Shown here: piece after piece, positions 7,441-15,393 of the stretch
Layout of the letters: each line of letters starts with the position of its first letter
Position numbering within the stretch: position 1 is the stretch's first letter
Assembly: GCF_003346715.1 (NCBI RefSeq)
Contig: NZ_QQPQ01000044.1
Coordinates: 1-37,496, forward strand
Reading direction: 5' to 3'
Length of the DNA: 37,496 bases
From: Oceanispirochaeta sp. M1
GTDB taxonomy: Bacteria > Spirochaetota > Spirochaetia > DSM-2461
Made by a program: the position numbers and the translations under genes
The notes under the pieces: generated by a model
Databases searched by the model: none
Told to the model about the DNA's origin: nothing
Seen by the model: the letters and a program-made list of their open reading frames with translations, nothing else

Positions 7441-7875
7441 CTATTCACGCAGAAATCCTTGTGTGGAGATCATAGAACCATTTAAATCAGTTACTTCAAC
7501 CTCGATTGTGTCACCTTTAAATTTGTAGTTATATTTTGCTCTCCACCCTAATTCAGGTATTGCAGTTTCCCAAAAAATCCTGTTATCAATAATTTCTGCT
7601 TTCGCTGCAATAGAGAGATCTGGTCTGACATTGTTATAGTGATATCGTCCATTTAAACCAGTTTGGATTTTTGTAGGTTTGTTATTAGAATCAATTGAAG
7701 TCAATGACAATATATTATTAACAAGTTTTTCAGAATCCATCCCCATTTTTTCAGGTGTAGATTCTTGCCATCCTTGAGTAGGCCAATACTCAACGGTTTG
7801 ATTCTGATTTGAGCAACCGATAATAATCACAACAATGATCATTATGTTTAAATATTTTATATAATATTTCCTCAA
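7441..7875 (-). CDS. short lipoprotein, apparently a serine hydrolase with its catalytic domain deleted
   Basis: A 144-aa protein with a lipoprotein signal (IIVVIIIGC, Cys21). Residues 30-50, YWPTQGWQESTPEKMGMDSEK, closely resemble the lead-in of secreted beta-lactamase-fold serine hydrolases (class C/esterase type). The remaining ~95 residues (GRYHYNNVRPDLSI... to GSMISTQGFLRE) look like the beta-rich C-terminal domain that follows the hydrolase in such proteins. The ~300-residue catalytic domain with SxxK and YxN is absent, yet the frame is intact. It lies upstream of tldD on the same strand. Either a relic of an in-frame deletion or a stand-alone domain; no catalysis is expected. Confidence 0.6.
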   Translation of the reverse strand: MRKYYIKYLNIMIIVVIIIGCSNQNQTVEYWPTQGWQESTPEKMGMDSEKLVNNILSLTSIDSNNKPTKIQTGLNGRYHYNNVRPDLSIAAKAEIIDNRIFWETAIPELGWRAKYNYKFKGDTIEVEVTDLNGSMISTQGFLRE

Positions 7876-8253
7876 AACCTAACCTGCCTGTACGACTCAT
7901 AAATTCGTTATATGATAATAAATCAATTGTATATTATTGCATACTTTTTTTAAATTTTACTTTCCACTTATCCATTTCAAATATCATTTTTATCAATTTT
8001 TTTCAGCCTATGCAAAATAATAATATCTTTCTGAATACAGAACTCCACAAGGGTATAAAACAGAATAATTTTTCTTGCTGTCCAGAGACTGATTCTGGAG
8101 GATTTCATCCTTCCGACCGGGCTTAAAAACGGCCTTTATTCCATTACTGATTTGCTGTATCCAGCTAATCCGGTGATCTAAAGAGTACAAATACTGTACA
8201 CTCGTATGCTTTACAATAAATCCTGTCATGATATACTTCTGAATGGAGATCGA
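7876..8253. other. intergenic stretch, nothing clear
   Basis: AT-rich spacer between the divergent lipoprotein and LuxR-type regulator genes. It presumably holds both promoters. An ORF on the minus strand (8008-8379) overlaps the start of the regulator and has no family resemblance or ribosome binding site; I regard it as spurious. I see no RNA gene or convincing operator. Confidence 0.4.
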
Positions 8254-9324
8254 ATGATACTCAATAATAAACAAGCAGAATTGATACGGAGAATTGTTTC
8301 CTATATCTATACTCATGATCTTAACCAGAATGCCTTTATAGAACTCACACCCTATATATGTGAGCTTCTTGGGATCCATTATTTTGCAACTTCCTTTCTT
8401 CCGAATAAATATGCACCTGAAAGATTTCTCACATCCAATAATCCGGAAGAGTTCAACAGACTCTACACCTCTCTGATTGATCAGGATTTTTTAATGGATG
8501 CATTGGTAAAAAAACATAGAATTGTGCTATATAGAAACCTGACAAAAGAACTAAATCTGAAGTCCAATGAATTTGTTAATGAAACACAAAAATTGCGGCC
8601 TGTCTCGGACTGTTGTTACCTGCCCCTTAAAATCAATGGAGAATTACTCGGATTTTATGCCATAGCCAGGGCGGGAGAAAAATCAAAAGATCTATCCGCA
8701 AAAGACATTGAAATTTTCAATTTTGTCTGCGATATCATTACAGACAGATTTAAACAGAATCTTTATATCAGCCCTGAAACAGCTGATATCGCCTATATGA
8801 ATTCCTTTGGAGAGATCTCCTTTATGGGGAGTAGAATAAAAGATACTTTTATTGAATTATTCGGAGACAGGCACTTTGAGAGACCTTTATTCGGTAATTC
8901 TCAGAACTCGACAATCCTGAACAGCTATTTCAGACAATTTGAAAAATGTGATGAAAACACAAAAACAGGAGAAATAACGTTCTGCTTTGAAGGTAAAAAA
9001 GTTATCTTTCATTTCAATAAACTGATTGATACTGTAATACGCCCTTATGCGTATAAAGAGCCTCAATACAAAATAACACTGCACAAAGATTCAGATGATC
9101 CTCTGCAATCCTCGCTCATTGATTATTCACTTATTCAAAAGAGCTACCATCTAACTCCCAAAGAGATTGAAATCATAAGTTTTATTTACAAGGGGCTCAC
9201 CAATAGACAGATTGCATCCCGTTTAGCCATATCCGAATCGACAGTCAAACATCATGTATGGAATATTTTTAACAAAACCGGTGTCGACAATAGAACACAA
9301 TTAATCTTTACGGTTACATCCTGA
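8254..9324 (+). CDS. LuxR-type transcriptional regulator
   Basis: About 356 aa. The C-terminal ~65 residues are a LuxR/GerE helix-turn-helix: LTPKEIEIISFIYKGLTNRQ then IASRLAISESTVKHHVWNIF, with the hallmark TPxExE, N(R/K)xIA and STVKxH. The N-terminal ~280 residues are an undefined sensory region, possibly GAF-like (CCYLPLKINGELLGFYAIAR, about residues 116-135), without a receiver domain. The start at 8254 is preferred over 8206 because GGAG (8245-8248) lies five bases before it. It stands alone, so target genes and signal are unknown; the divergent lipoprotein is a possible target. Confidence 0.8.
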   Translation: MILNNKQAELIRRIVSYIYTHDLNQNAFIELTPYICELLGIHYFATSFLPNKYAPERFLTSNNPEEFNRLYTSLIDQDFLMDALVKKHRIVLYRNLTKELNLKSNEFVNETQKLRPVSDCCYLPLKINGELLGFYAIARAGEKSKDLSAKDIEIFNFVCDIITDRFKQNLYISPETADIAYMNSFGEISFMGSRIKDTFIELFGDRHFERPLFGNSQNSTILNSYFRQFEKCDENTKTGEITFCFEGKKVIFHFNKLIDTVIRPYAYKEPQYKITLHKDSDDPLQSSLIDYSLIQKSYHLTPKEIEIISFIYKGLTNRQIASRLAISESTVKHHVWNIFNKTGVDNRTQLIFTVTS

Positions 9325-9497
9325 TTCTTATTCCTTCTGTGGAAATATACAACTAAAGTATTATTGCCAAGCCAGTATACATCAGATAAACTTCATATAA
9401 TGATCTCTTGTCCTCTTAATAGTCTTAAGAATCTGGCAGGGATGGTGTAATGGGATATTCACCTGAGAACAACATTGATGAGTAATTGGAATAAAAA

Positions 9498-9947
9498 ATG
9501 AGATGTTATATTGAATTCACAAAGGACAGTGAGACTTCCAGATGGCTGACGAAGGCTAAAGGCGAGATTCAGTATTCACTTGAAGAAGCAAAGGATCTGA
9601 TTGATAAAGCGATATTCATTTCAAGCCTGAACGCTCATGATACAAACTCATTTTTCAGACTTACTATCTCTGATAAGCCCTTTGACCACCAGCTCAAACT
9701 CGGACTTAGCGGTCAGGAGTATCATATCGTTGAGAATGTTTTATTCTCCGGTCACGGGTCCTTTTTTCCAGAGATGTTCCATCTATTCAGTTCAAAACCG
9801 GAAATCTTATATATGAAAATAGAGAGTCCCAATGATTTCAACAAATCTGAGGTTCTAAAAATGAGTTTCAACGATAAATCAATCATACCTGAGACATCTA
9901 TTGATGAATTCAAAAAATGGAATAATCACATCTCACCCTTCGAATAG
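9498..9947 (+). CDS. hypothetical protein (149 aa)
   Basis: A soluble 149-aa protein with normal composition and no membrane segment or signal. It reads as alternating strand and helix segments (MRCYIEFTKDSETSRWL, SLEEAKDLIDKAIFIS, LKLGLSGQEYHIVENVLFSG). I recognise no domain. The ribosome binding site is weak (TTGGAA about ten bases ahead). Its last 20 bases overlap a converging transposase relic, suggesting the IS landed next to or into its 3' end; the present C-terminus may therefore be altered. Confidence 0.55.
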   Translation: MRCYIEFTKDSETSRWLTKAKGEIQYSLEEAKDLIDKAIFISSLNAHDTNSFFRLTISDKPFDHQLKLGLSGQEYHIVENVLFSGHGSFFPEMFHLFSSKPEILYMKIESPNDFNKSEVLKMSFNDKSIIPETSIDEFKKWNNHISPFE

Positions 9948-10156
9948 AATCTCCCGGGAATATTACAATCTCGAAAACGGTCATTACATGAGATATCAAT
10001 AATCAGTTGTACCTTTTCCAGAGTAAGCTTACGGGGAAAATTTTTAACGGCTCCTTTCCGCTTGTCACCATCGGGATTCTTTTTCCACCTGTGATAAGTT
10101 CTTGTAATCACTGGGCCGCGACGGATGATTGTGCATTTTAAAACGCCCGGCTTCAC
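9926..10156 (-). pseudogene. relic of an IS3-type transposase OrfB
   Basis: Seventy-six codons on the minus strand containing TYHRWKKNPDGDKRKGAVKN, FPRKLT and DISCNDRFRDCN. These match the N-terminal region of IS3-type OrfB transposases, where an RTxxRWK segment is followed by RRKGxxKxxPRKLS and then FxDxxPxqIxPxLaxxGxYIAS. The catalytic DDE part is missing: the frame diverges after FRDCN and ends at 9926. The N-terminal start is also not authentic. It may be the same IS type as the OrfA at the left edge (inference). Confidence 0.6.
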
Positions 10157-10171
10157 AGATCCATTGCATTT

Positions 10172-10774
10172 TTATGCTTTTTTTGTTTTCTTGGAGCTAA
10201 AGCCCGGATTTTCTTCCCGGACAAGCATGTCCATGAATTTTGCAAATCGCCTCTGTCTGGTTTCGGGTTTCTTCGCACTTGTCAATCCGTACGCAATGGC
10301 ATAACGACTCGATTTGTTGAGCATTTCAAAAAACTGTTTCGCTTTCGGCTTGCTCTCCAGTGCTGCCAGAAAATCTGCTGGCACTTTCATTTCACTTGCC
10401 ACATAGACGTTCTCCCAACGGCCGTCCACTTTGGCGGCTCGAATATGCACGAGCCCCGACTCCGTCATCCGGCCCTCGCTGATCAGACGCTCCGCATGCT
10501 CTTTGTTCCTTTTTGACCAGTTGCTTCGAGCTTTCCTGGGAGTAATTCGCTGGAAATAGGCTTGGTCATCGATTGACTTCTTGATGCCGTCGATCCAGCC
10601 CCAACATAGTGCCTCAATCACAACATCATCCCAAGTCACGCTCGGAATACCAGTCTTTTTCCTGAATATCTTCACCCACAGCTCACTTTCGGTGGCATGA
10701 TTAACCTTGAGCCATCGGCCGAGATCTTTCGGCGATGCAAAGGTCATGATTCTCGCTGGATCGGGTTCAGGCAT
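10172..10774 (-). CDS. YdeI/OmdA-family protein
   Basis: About 200 aa and GC-richer than its neighbours. The pattern FASPKDLGRWLKVNHATESE, WDDVVIEALCWGWIDGIKKS then RITPRKARSNWSKRNKEHAE is diagnostic of the YdeI/OmdA-associated family, members of which are described as bacteriocin-protection or outer-membrane-integrity proteins. The C-terminal part (FEMLNKSSRYAIAYGLTSAKKPETRQRRF) carries the usual YdhG-like helix. The tail is very basic (SSKKTKKA). I start at 10774 (MPEPDPAR), preceded by AGGAG, instead of the longer frame at 10801. The biochemical role is not known. Base composition suggests acquisition. Confidence 0.8.
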   Translation of the reverse strand: MPEPDPARIMTFASPKDLGRWLKVNHATESELWVKIFRKKTGIPSVTWDDVVIEALCWGWIDGIKKSIDDQAYFQRITPRKARSNWSKRNKEHAERLISEGRMTESGLVHIRAAKVDGRWENVYVASEMKVPADFLAALESKPKAKQFFEMLNKSSRYAIAYGLTSAKKPETRQRRFAKFMDMLVREENPGFSSKKTKKA

Positions 10775-10778
10775 AAAA

Positions 10779-10910
10779 CTAGATTCTCCTAGGCATAACA
10801 CCTATTTCTACTGCGATTATGTCCCATAGGTTTCGGCTGCGGGCGGTCACTTCCATATATTCCAATAGAAAGTCTTCCACCACAAACGGAGGGATCTGAT
10901 CAGGATACAT
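10779..10910 (-). CDS. possible small protein (43 aa) or gene fragment
   Basis: An ORF of 43 codons starting MYPDQIPPFVVEDFLLEYME and ending EIGVMPRRI. Upstream, in the same frame, the sequence continues KGRLK without a ribosome binding site, so this could be the tail of a lost gene (perhaps transposase-like, given the Lys/Arg-then-YPDQIPPF pattern). It fills the spacer between the histidine kinase stop (10924) and the YdeI-like gene, and its end overlaps that gene's AGGAG. Confidence 0.25.
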   Translation of the reverse strand: MYPDQIPPFVVEDFLLEYMEVTARSRNLWDIIAVEIGVMPRRI

Positions 10911-10923
10911 TTTCAAGCGACCT

Positions 10924-13092
10924 TTATGCTTCTATACTACTTGCGATCCTATCAAGAGCAGATATTGATTTTACAATAATCTCTGTCAGATCCTTTCTAT
11001 TCATGGAAATTGTCTTCCTGTCCGCATTTTCCAGAGCATTGTATAACTGTGTTAGTCTATAGTTTCCAGCGACACCCTTCAGTTGATGAATAATATCATC
11101 TTTATTATCTGGAAAATCGTTGTCTTTAATCATTATTATGCTCTCTTCAAGTGTCTTTATACAGGATTTCAGTATATCAAGAAGCACATCATCATTCAGA
11201 TCACTCCTCAATTCCTGAATAAACGCTCTATTAATGACATCATTACAATTAATTATATTTTTAATTCCATTTTCGTTCACTTGAGTGAGGTCCAGATTGT
11301 TTTTGCTTCCGATCAGTTTCAGACTTTCTTTTAATTGGGATATACATACCGGCTTTGATATATAACCGGTAAAACCTATATTCTCAGCCTTTATTACTAT
11401 CTCATTACGGGAATCCGCGGTCAAAAGGAAAGTCTTAACATCCGGATTCTTTTCCCATATTTCCTTCGCGGTCTCAATCCCATCTTTTTCAGGCATATGA
11501 AGATCAATTATAATAGCATCAAAATCGGAATGGCGGCTTTTTTCAATCCCCTGCCTGCTGCCCAGTGCATATGAGACGTTCTGATTTAAAGATTCAAATA
11601 AACCGCCGACAATCTTTAAATTGGCTTCAATATCGTCAATAAGCAGTATTTTATATGAATCAATGTTTATTTCTTCTTCAGTGGAATGCTCATCACTGTC
11701 AATTGTCAGCAGAAGGTTGAAGCCGAATGTACTGCCTGAACTCAATTTACTTTCAATCTCAAGCTTACTGTTCATAGCATCAAGCAGTTCGCTGCATATT
11801 GCCAGTCCCAAACCGCTGCCGTCAAAACTTCTTGTATTTGATTGCTCAACCTGAGTAAAAGGTTTCAGTATTGTCTCAAAGTGTTTTTCAGGAATACCAA
11901 TCCCTGTATCGCTTATTTGAAACCTTAAGAGGATTTCATTACCATCATTATTTTTTGTATCGATATTCAATGAAATCGATCCTGTCTCTGTAAATTTAAC
12001 AGCATTATTGAGAAGATTTGTTAAAATCTGGTGCAATCGTAAGGAATCACCGATCACAAAATCACATAAATCAGTTCCATAAAAAGTAATAAAATCCAAT
12101 CCTTTTTCTTCTGATATTTTTGAATATACTTTCTCAATATCAATAATCATCTGCTTCAGAGAGAATCTCTCTTTCCTGATGTGCAGTTTATTCTTTTCGA
12201 TATTTGTAAAGTCCAGAATATTCTGAATCAGTCCTTTCAGACGTTCACCTGAATTATTAATAAGTGATAAAATTTCTTTATGTTCTTCGGATAAGTTGCT
12301 GTTTTTTAATAATTGGATTCCTCCCAGAATAATATTGAGGGGAGTGCGCATTTCATGATTCATTACTGCCAGGAATTGGCTTTTGGCATTGTTTGAGTCT
12401 TCAGCAAACTGTTTTGCTTCTGTAGCTTCCTGCTCCACTTTTTTTCTATAATCTATTTCTTTTTCCAGCTGAAGTTTATGAATATAGTCATTTCTATTTA
12501 ATTTGTTAGTGGTCAGGAGTATTCCATACCCAAGAAAATTGACTATCAGGAAATAAGCAAAGGTTGTAAACAGATCAACAAAGGCCGCTGCTGACGATAA
12601 GTACGTGACAGTTATAAAGGTTGTTGAGATCACCATAATGGTAACGACCGTCAACTTAACCCGATTAGGAATAATTATATAAAAAAGGAATATATAGAAT
12701 ACCAGAAAGGACGTACCCACATCGTAAAAATTGCTGATGGATTTCAAGTAGTAGAAATGATCCATTGATTCCAATAGACCGATAGATAGTTCTGCCAGAA
12801 CAATAAGCAATCTCAGATGTTTACTGTACTGTTTGTTGATTTTTGTAATAAGTGCTGTTAATAACAGTATTCCTACAACAATTCTTGTTGCGAACACCAC
12901 CATAATACGGTATTCCATAATAAATCCCGGACGGGAAATGCAGCTTGCAAACAGATAGGATACGGCTCCAAGCAGTATGGTTATCAGGAGTCGTCTTGAT
13001 AGTACCGGCCATACATGGTTTTGAAATTTCTCTTCAGTTTCAGGAGAAACAAACTCTCCGGTATATCTGTTTATGTGATAATTTGATTCCAT
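10924..13092 (-). CDS. hybrid sensor histidine kinase (7TM-HisKA-HATPase-REC-HPt)
   Basis: A 722-aa hybrid kinase. Residues 33-195 hold about six or seven transmembrane segments without a large periplasmic loop. A coiled coil (205-235) leads to HisKA with FLAVMNHEMRTP (His246), then the ATPase domain with N-box LNNAVKFTE, G1 ISDTGIGIP and G2 DGSGLGLAI. A receiver follows (ILLIDD; phospho-Asp530 in IIIDLHMP; Lys580) and an HPt domain with HQLKGVAGN (His669). This is a full His-Asp-His relay that would pass phosphate to the response regulator encoded 26 bases upstream in the same operon. The signal is unknown; the membrane-embedded sensor suggests a lipid or intramembrane cue (inference). Confidence 0.92.
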   Translation of the reverse strand: MESNYHINRYTGEFVSPETEEKFQNHVWPVLSRRLLITILLGAVSYLFASCISRPGFIMEYRIMVVFATRIVVGILLLTALITKINKQYSKHLRLLIVLAELSIGLLESMDHFYYLKSISNFYDVGTSFLVFYIFLFYIIIPNRVKLTVVTIMVISTTFITVTYLSSAAAFVDLFTTFAYFLIVNFLGYGILLTTNKLNRNDYIHKLQLEKEIDYRKKVEQEATEAKQFAEDSNNAKSQFLAVMNHEMRTPLNIILGGIQLLKNSNLSEEHKEILSLINNSGERLKGLIQNILDFTNIEKNKLHIRKERFSLKQMIIDIEKVYSKISEEKGLDFITFYGTDLCDFVIGDSLRLHQILTNLLNNAVKFTETGSISLNIDTKNNDGNEILLRFQISDTGIGIPEKHFETILKPFTQVEQSNTRSFDGSGLGLAICSELLDAMNSKLEIESKLSSGSTFGFNLLLTIDSDEHSTEEEINIDSYKILLIDDIEANLKIVGGLFESLNQNVSYALGSRQGIEKSRHSDFDAIIIDLHMPEKDGIETAKEIWEKNPDVKTFLLTADSRNEIVIKAENIGFTGYISKPVCISQLKESLKLIGSKNNLDLTQVNENGIKNIINCNDVINRAFIQELRSDLNDDVLLDILKSCIKTLEESIIMIKDNDFPDNKDDIIHQLKGVAGNYRLTQLYNALENADRKTISMNRKDLTEIIVKSISALDRIASSIEA

Positions 13093-13118
13093 TTCAGCCT
13101 TTAAACAGTGGTTCTCTC

Positions 13119-13829
13119 TTACATTACTATCAGGTCTTTATTGATTCGGTATCCAAAACCTTTTACGGTTTCAATAATTTCCGGATCTCCCAATTTACTG
13201 GCAAATTTCTTCCTCAATCGGGAAATCAGTACATCAATGGTTCTGTCTGTGGGGTATTCTATTCGATTGAAAGCGTTTTCCAGAAGTTGACTTCGGCTTA
13301 ATAATCTACCTTTTGCTTCTATCAGATTGGTAATAATATGATACTCTCCACTGGTCAGCTTAATCTCATTTCTATTCTTGTCATAAAAAGATTGAAACTC
13401 TTTATTAAAGTAAAAATCATTAATTCTCATTTCAGCTGTTGTTGTAGATGTTGTTTTGTTTTTTATAATGAGTAAATTCTTGATTCTGATCAGCAGTTCC
13501 CGGGGATGATATGGCTTGCAGATATAATCATCGGCACCAAGTTCCAAACCGGCCAAACGATCCATCATTGTATCCCGTGATGTTATAATGATAAGAGGAA
13601 TCTCAAGATCGAAACGGATCATATTGACCAATTGCAGTCCATCACCATCGGGAAGATTAAGATCAAGGAGAATGAGGTCTGGTGATTCTATTTCGATCAG
13701 CCGATTGAATTCCCCAATGCAGCCGGCATGCAACACTCCATATAACTCTTTTTCAAGATAGGCTGACAGTAGTGCATATTGTGCAGGATTATCTTCAAGC
13801 AACAATATATTGAGTTTTTTTTGCTTCAT
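13119..13829 (-). CDS. OmpR/PhoB-family response regulator
   Basis: A 236-aa two-domain regulator. The receiver has LLLEDN (acidic pocket), phospho-acceptor Asp56 in ILLDLNLPDGDG, the switch Thr in IIITSRD and Lys105 in ICKPYHPREL. The C-terminal winged helix (about 130-230) ends with NRIEYPTDRTIDVLISRLRK and VKGFGYRI, typical of OmpR. It is first in the operon with the hybrid kinase. Its start faces the Sumf1-type lipoprotein gene, and the shared spacer has four 11-bp-spaced direct repeats fitting OmpR/PhoB-type DNA binding, so autoregulation and control of the lipoproteins are likely. Confidence 0.92.
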   Translation of the reverse strand: MKQKKLNILLLEDNPAQYALLSAYLEKELYGVLHAGCIGEFNRLIEIESPDLILLDLNLPDGDGLQLVNMIRFDLEIPLIIITSRDTMMDRLAGLELGADDYICKPYHPRELLIRIKNLLIIKNKTTSTTTAEMRINDFYFNKEFQSFYDKNRNEIKLTSGEYHIITNLIEAKGRLLSRSQLLENAFNRIEYPTDRTIDVLISRLRKKFASKLGDPEIIETVKGFGYRINKDLIVM

Positions 13830-13919
13830 GATTGATGATCATTATTTTCTATCACTATGACAATGTCAACAAAATTTAGTAAATCATCTCTCATTATTGG
13901 CCTCTGTGCTCCCTTCCTC

Positions 13920-13963
13920 ATTAACAAACTGTTAACAACGCATTACTAATCTGTTTACACTGG
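13920..13963. promoter_or_regulatory. four 11-bp direct repeats, likely operator for the adjacent response regulator
   Basis: ATTAACAAACT, GTTAACAACGC, ATTACTAATCT and GTTTACACTGG follow each other with exact 11-bp periodicity; the first seven bases fit RTTAACA with zero to two mismatches. OmpR/PhoB-family regulators bind tandem direct repeats of 11 bp. The array lies 90 bases upstream of the response regulator start and about 90 bases upstream of the divergent lipoprotein start. Confidence 0.55.
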
Positions 13964-14050
13964 CATGTTATTTTTTTCTTAAAGTTTATTAATAAGAAAA
14001 TTAAATTATTGATTGGAATCTTGATTAACAAAATTCCGTTGGAGAGAAAA

Positions 14051-15211
14051 ATGAAACAAAATATTTTTGGCCTGCTTTTGGTCTTATCAACAGTACTTGT
14101 GTTGACGGGCTGCCCTAATGACACAAAACCCCTGAGCAACAACGCGGACCTGTCCGCCCTGACGGTGAGCACAGGTAGCTTGAGTTCGGCATTTGCAGCC
14201 GACACGACGGCCTACACAGTCAGTGTACCCAACGGCACGAGCAGCATTACAGTCACCGGGGTCCAGGCCGATACCACGGCTACCCTGAGCCCCAATAACG
14301 GGATGTCTCAGGATCTTATTGCCGAAGAAAACCCCATAATCCTTACTGTAACAGCCGAAGACGGTTCCACACAGGATTATATTGTGACGGTTATCCGGTT
14401 TGAAGTCGATTATATCTCAATTAATATTGGTACACTCAAGTATATCCCCACGGGAACCTTCCAGCGGGATGGCGTATCGACGGAGAACACCAGTACGGTG
14501 AGTGCCTTCAGGATGAGTGAAAAAGAGATCACCCAGTTCCAGTATAAAGCTGTGACAGGTAGTACTCCCAGTAATTTCACAGGAGACCTCTCCTGTCCTG
14601 TTGAGCAAGTGACATGGTATGATGCCGTCGAGTTTTGCAACGGGCTAAGTGCCCTTGAGGGGCTGGATGAGGTGTATACGATTACAGACCGGGCTCCGGC
14701 AAAGGGATATCCCATCACCGCTGCTACTGTTACGGCAACCTGGACAAATACCGGTTACCGCCTGCCCACAGATATGGAATGGATGTGGGCGGCCATGGGG
14801 GCGGCCAGTGACAGCATAGGTGGAGACATCGTGAATGGAGTAAACACCGGCGGTTATGCCAAAGCTTTTGCCGGTAGTGATGGCAGCAATGTTATTGGTG
14901 ATTATGCCTGGTATGATCCAAACAGTGGCTCTAAAACACATCCTGTCGGTACGTCAGGAAAGACCGGGAATTCCAATGAACTTGGCCTGTACGATATGAG
15001 CGGGAATGTCTGGGAATGGTGCTGGGAAAGGAAGGATACATATCTTACGGGAGTTGAAACTTATTACAAGGGTGCGGCTACGGACATGGATCGCATCATT
15101 CGTGGCGGTAGCTGGAACAACGATACTTCTTACTGCACCGTGGCCGGGCGGTACGGCTTATATCCGGGTAATCGGGACAACAATATCGGTTTTCGTGTTG
15201 TGCGCCCCTGA
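14051..15211 (+). CDS. lipoprotein: cadherin-like domain plus Sumf1/C-type-lectin domain, DGR-type variable C-terminus
   Basis: A 386-aa lipoprotein (lipobox VLTGC). Residues ~30-115 form one cadherin-like beta-sandwich repeat (NADLSALTVS...TTAYTVSVPNGTSSI), then a Sumf1/FGE-type domain: FRMSEKEIT, NTGYRLPTDMEWMWAA, ELGLYDMSGNVWEWC, RGGSW and IGFRVVRP. It keeps the Cys of the SYC motif but has Asn where true formylglycine enzymes have the second active-site Cys, so it is probably a ligand-binding relative, not an enzyme. The last ~26 codons before GFRVVR fit a DGR variable region. Start 14051 is preceded by GGAGAG; the longer frame from 14009 would hide the signal peptide. Likely displayed on the cell surface. 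Confidence 0.85.
   Translation: MKQNIFGLLLVLSTVLVLTGCPNDTKPLSNNADLSALTVSTGSLSSAFAADTTAYTVSVPNGTSSITVTGVQADTTATLSPNNGMSQDLIAEENPIILTVTAEDGSTQDYIVTVIRFEVDYISINIGTLKYIPTGTFQRDGVSTENTSTVSAFRMSEKEITQFQYKAVTGSTPSNFTGDLSCPVEQVTWYDAVEFCNGLSALEGLDEVYTITDRAPAKGYPITAATVTATWTNTGYRLPTDMEWMWAAMGAASDSIGGDIVNGVNTGGYAKAFAGSDGSNVIGDYAWYDPNSGSKTHPVGTSGKTGNSNELGLYDMSGNVWEWCWERKDTYLTGVETYYKGAATDMDRIIRGGSWNNDTSYCTVAGRYGLYPGNRDNNIGFRVVRP
15110..15187 (+). other. variable region 1 (DGR-like)
   Basis: Codons after RGG encode SWNNDTSYC, AGRYGLYPGN and RDNNI, ending at IGFRVVRP. Compared with region 2 (16738-16815), 27 of 78 bases differ, and 21 of those columns have A in one copy. The 145 bases that follow differ at only five positions. 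The residue pattern matches variable regions of lectin-fold DGR targets such as Treponema TvpA. Confidence 0.55.
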
Positions 15212-15391
15212 GTTCTGCAGAAAAAATAGCGGGACCCGAAACCCTTTCCGACTGGAGGCGTTGAGCCGCAGGGAGATAAGGGGATCGGGGGACTGTGCAC
15301 AAGTTGTTAAAATAGACTGCTGAGATTGACATACAAGCGTCCAATTTTGGAATTATTAATTTATTTATGAACAAAATCCCTCTGGAGAGAA
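15188..15391 (+). repeat. direct repeat, copy 1 (end of lipoprotein gene to next leader)
   Basis: From GGTTTTCGTGTTGT through the stop codon, the GC-rich noncoding stretch and the leader of the next gene. It is repeated at 16816-17019; the first 145 bases differ at only five positions without indels. It contains CGGGACCCG, a small palindrome 28 bases after the stop codon. In DGR systems the sequence just 3' of the variable region directs homing, so conservation here is expected. Confidence 0.75.
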
Positions 15392-15393
15392 AA

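Noticed and set aside
8008-8379. 123-codon minus-strand ORF.
   Set aside because: It overlaps the start of the LuxR-type regulator, has no ribosome binding site and no protein-like pattern.
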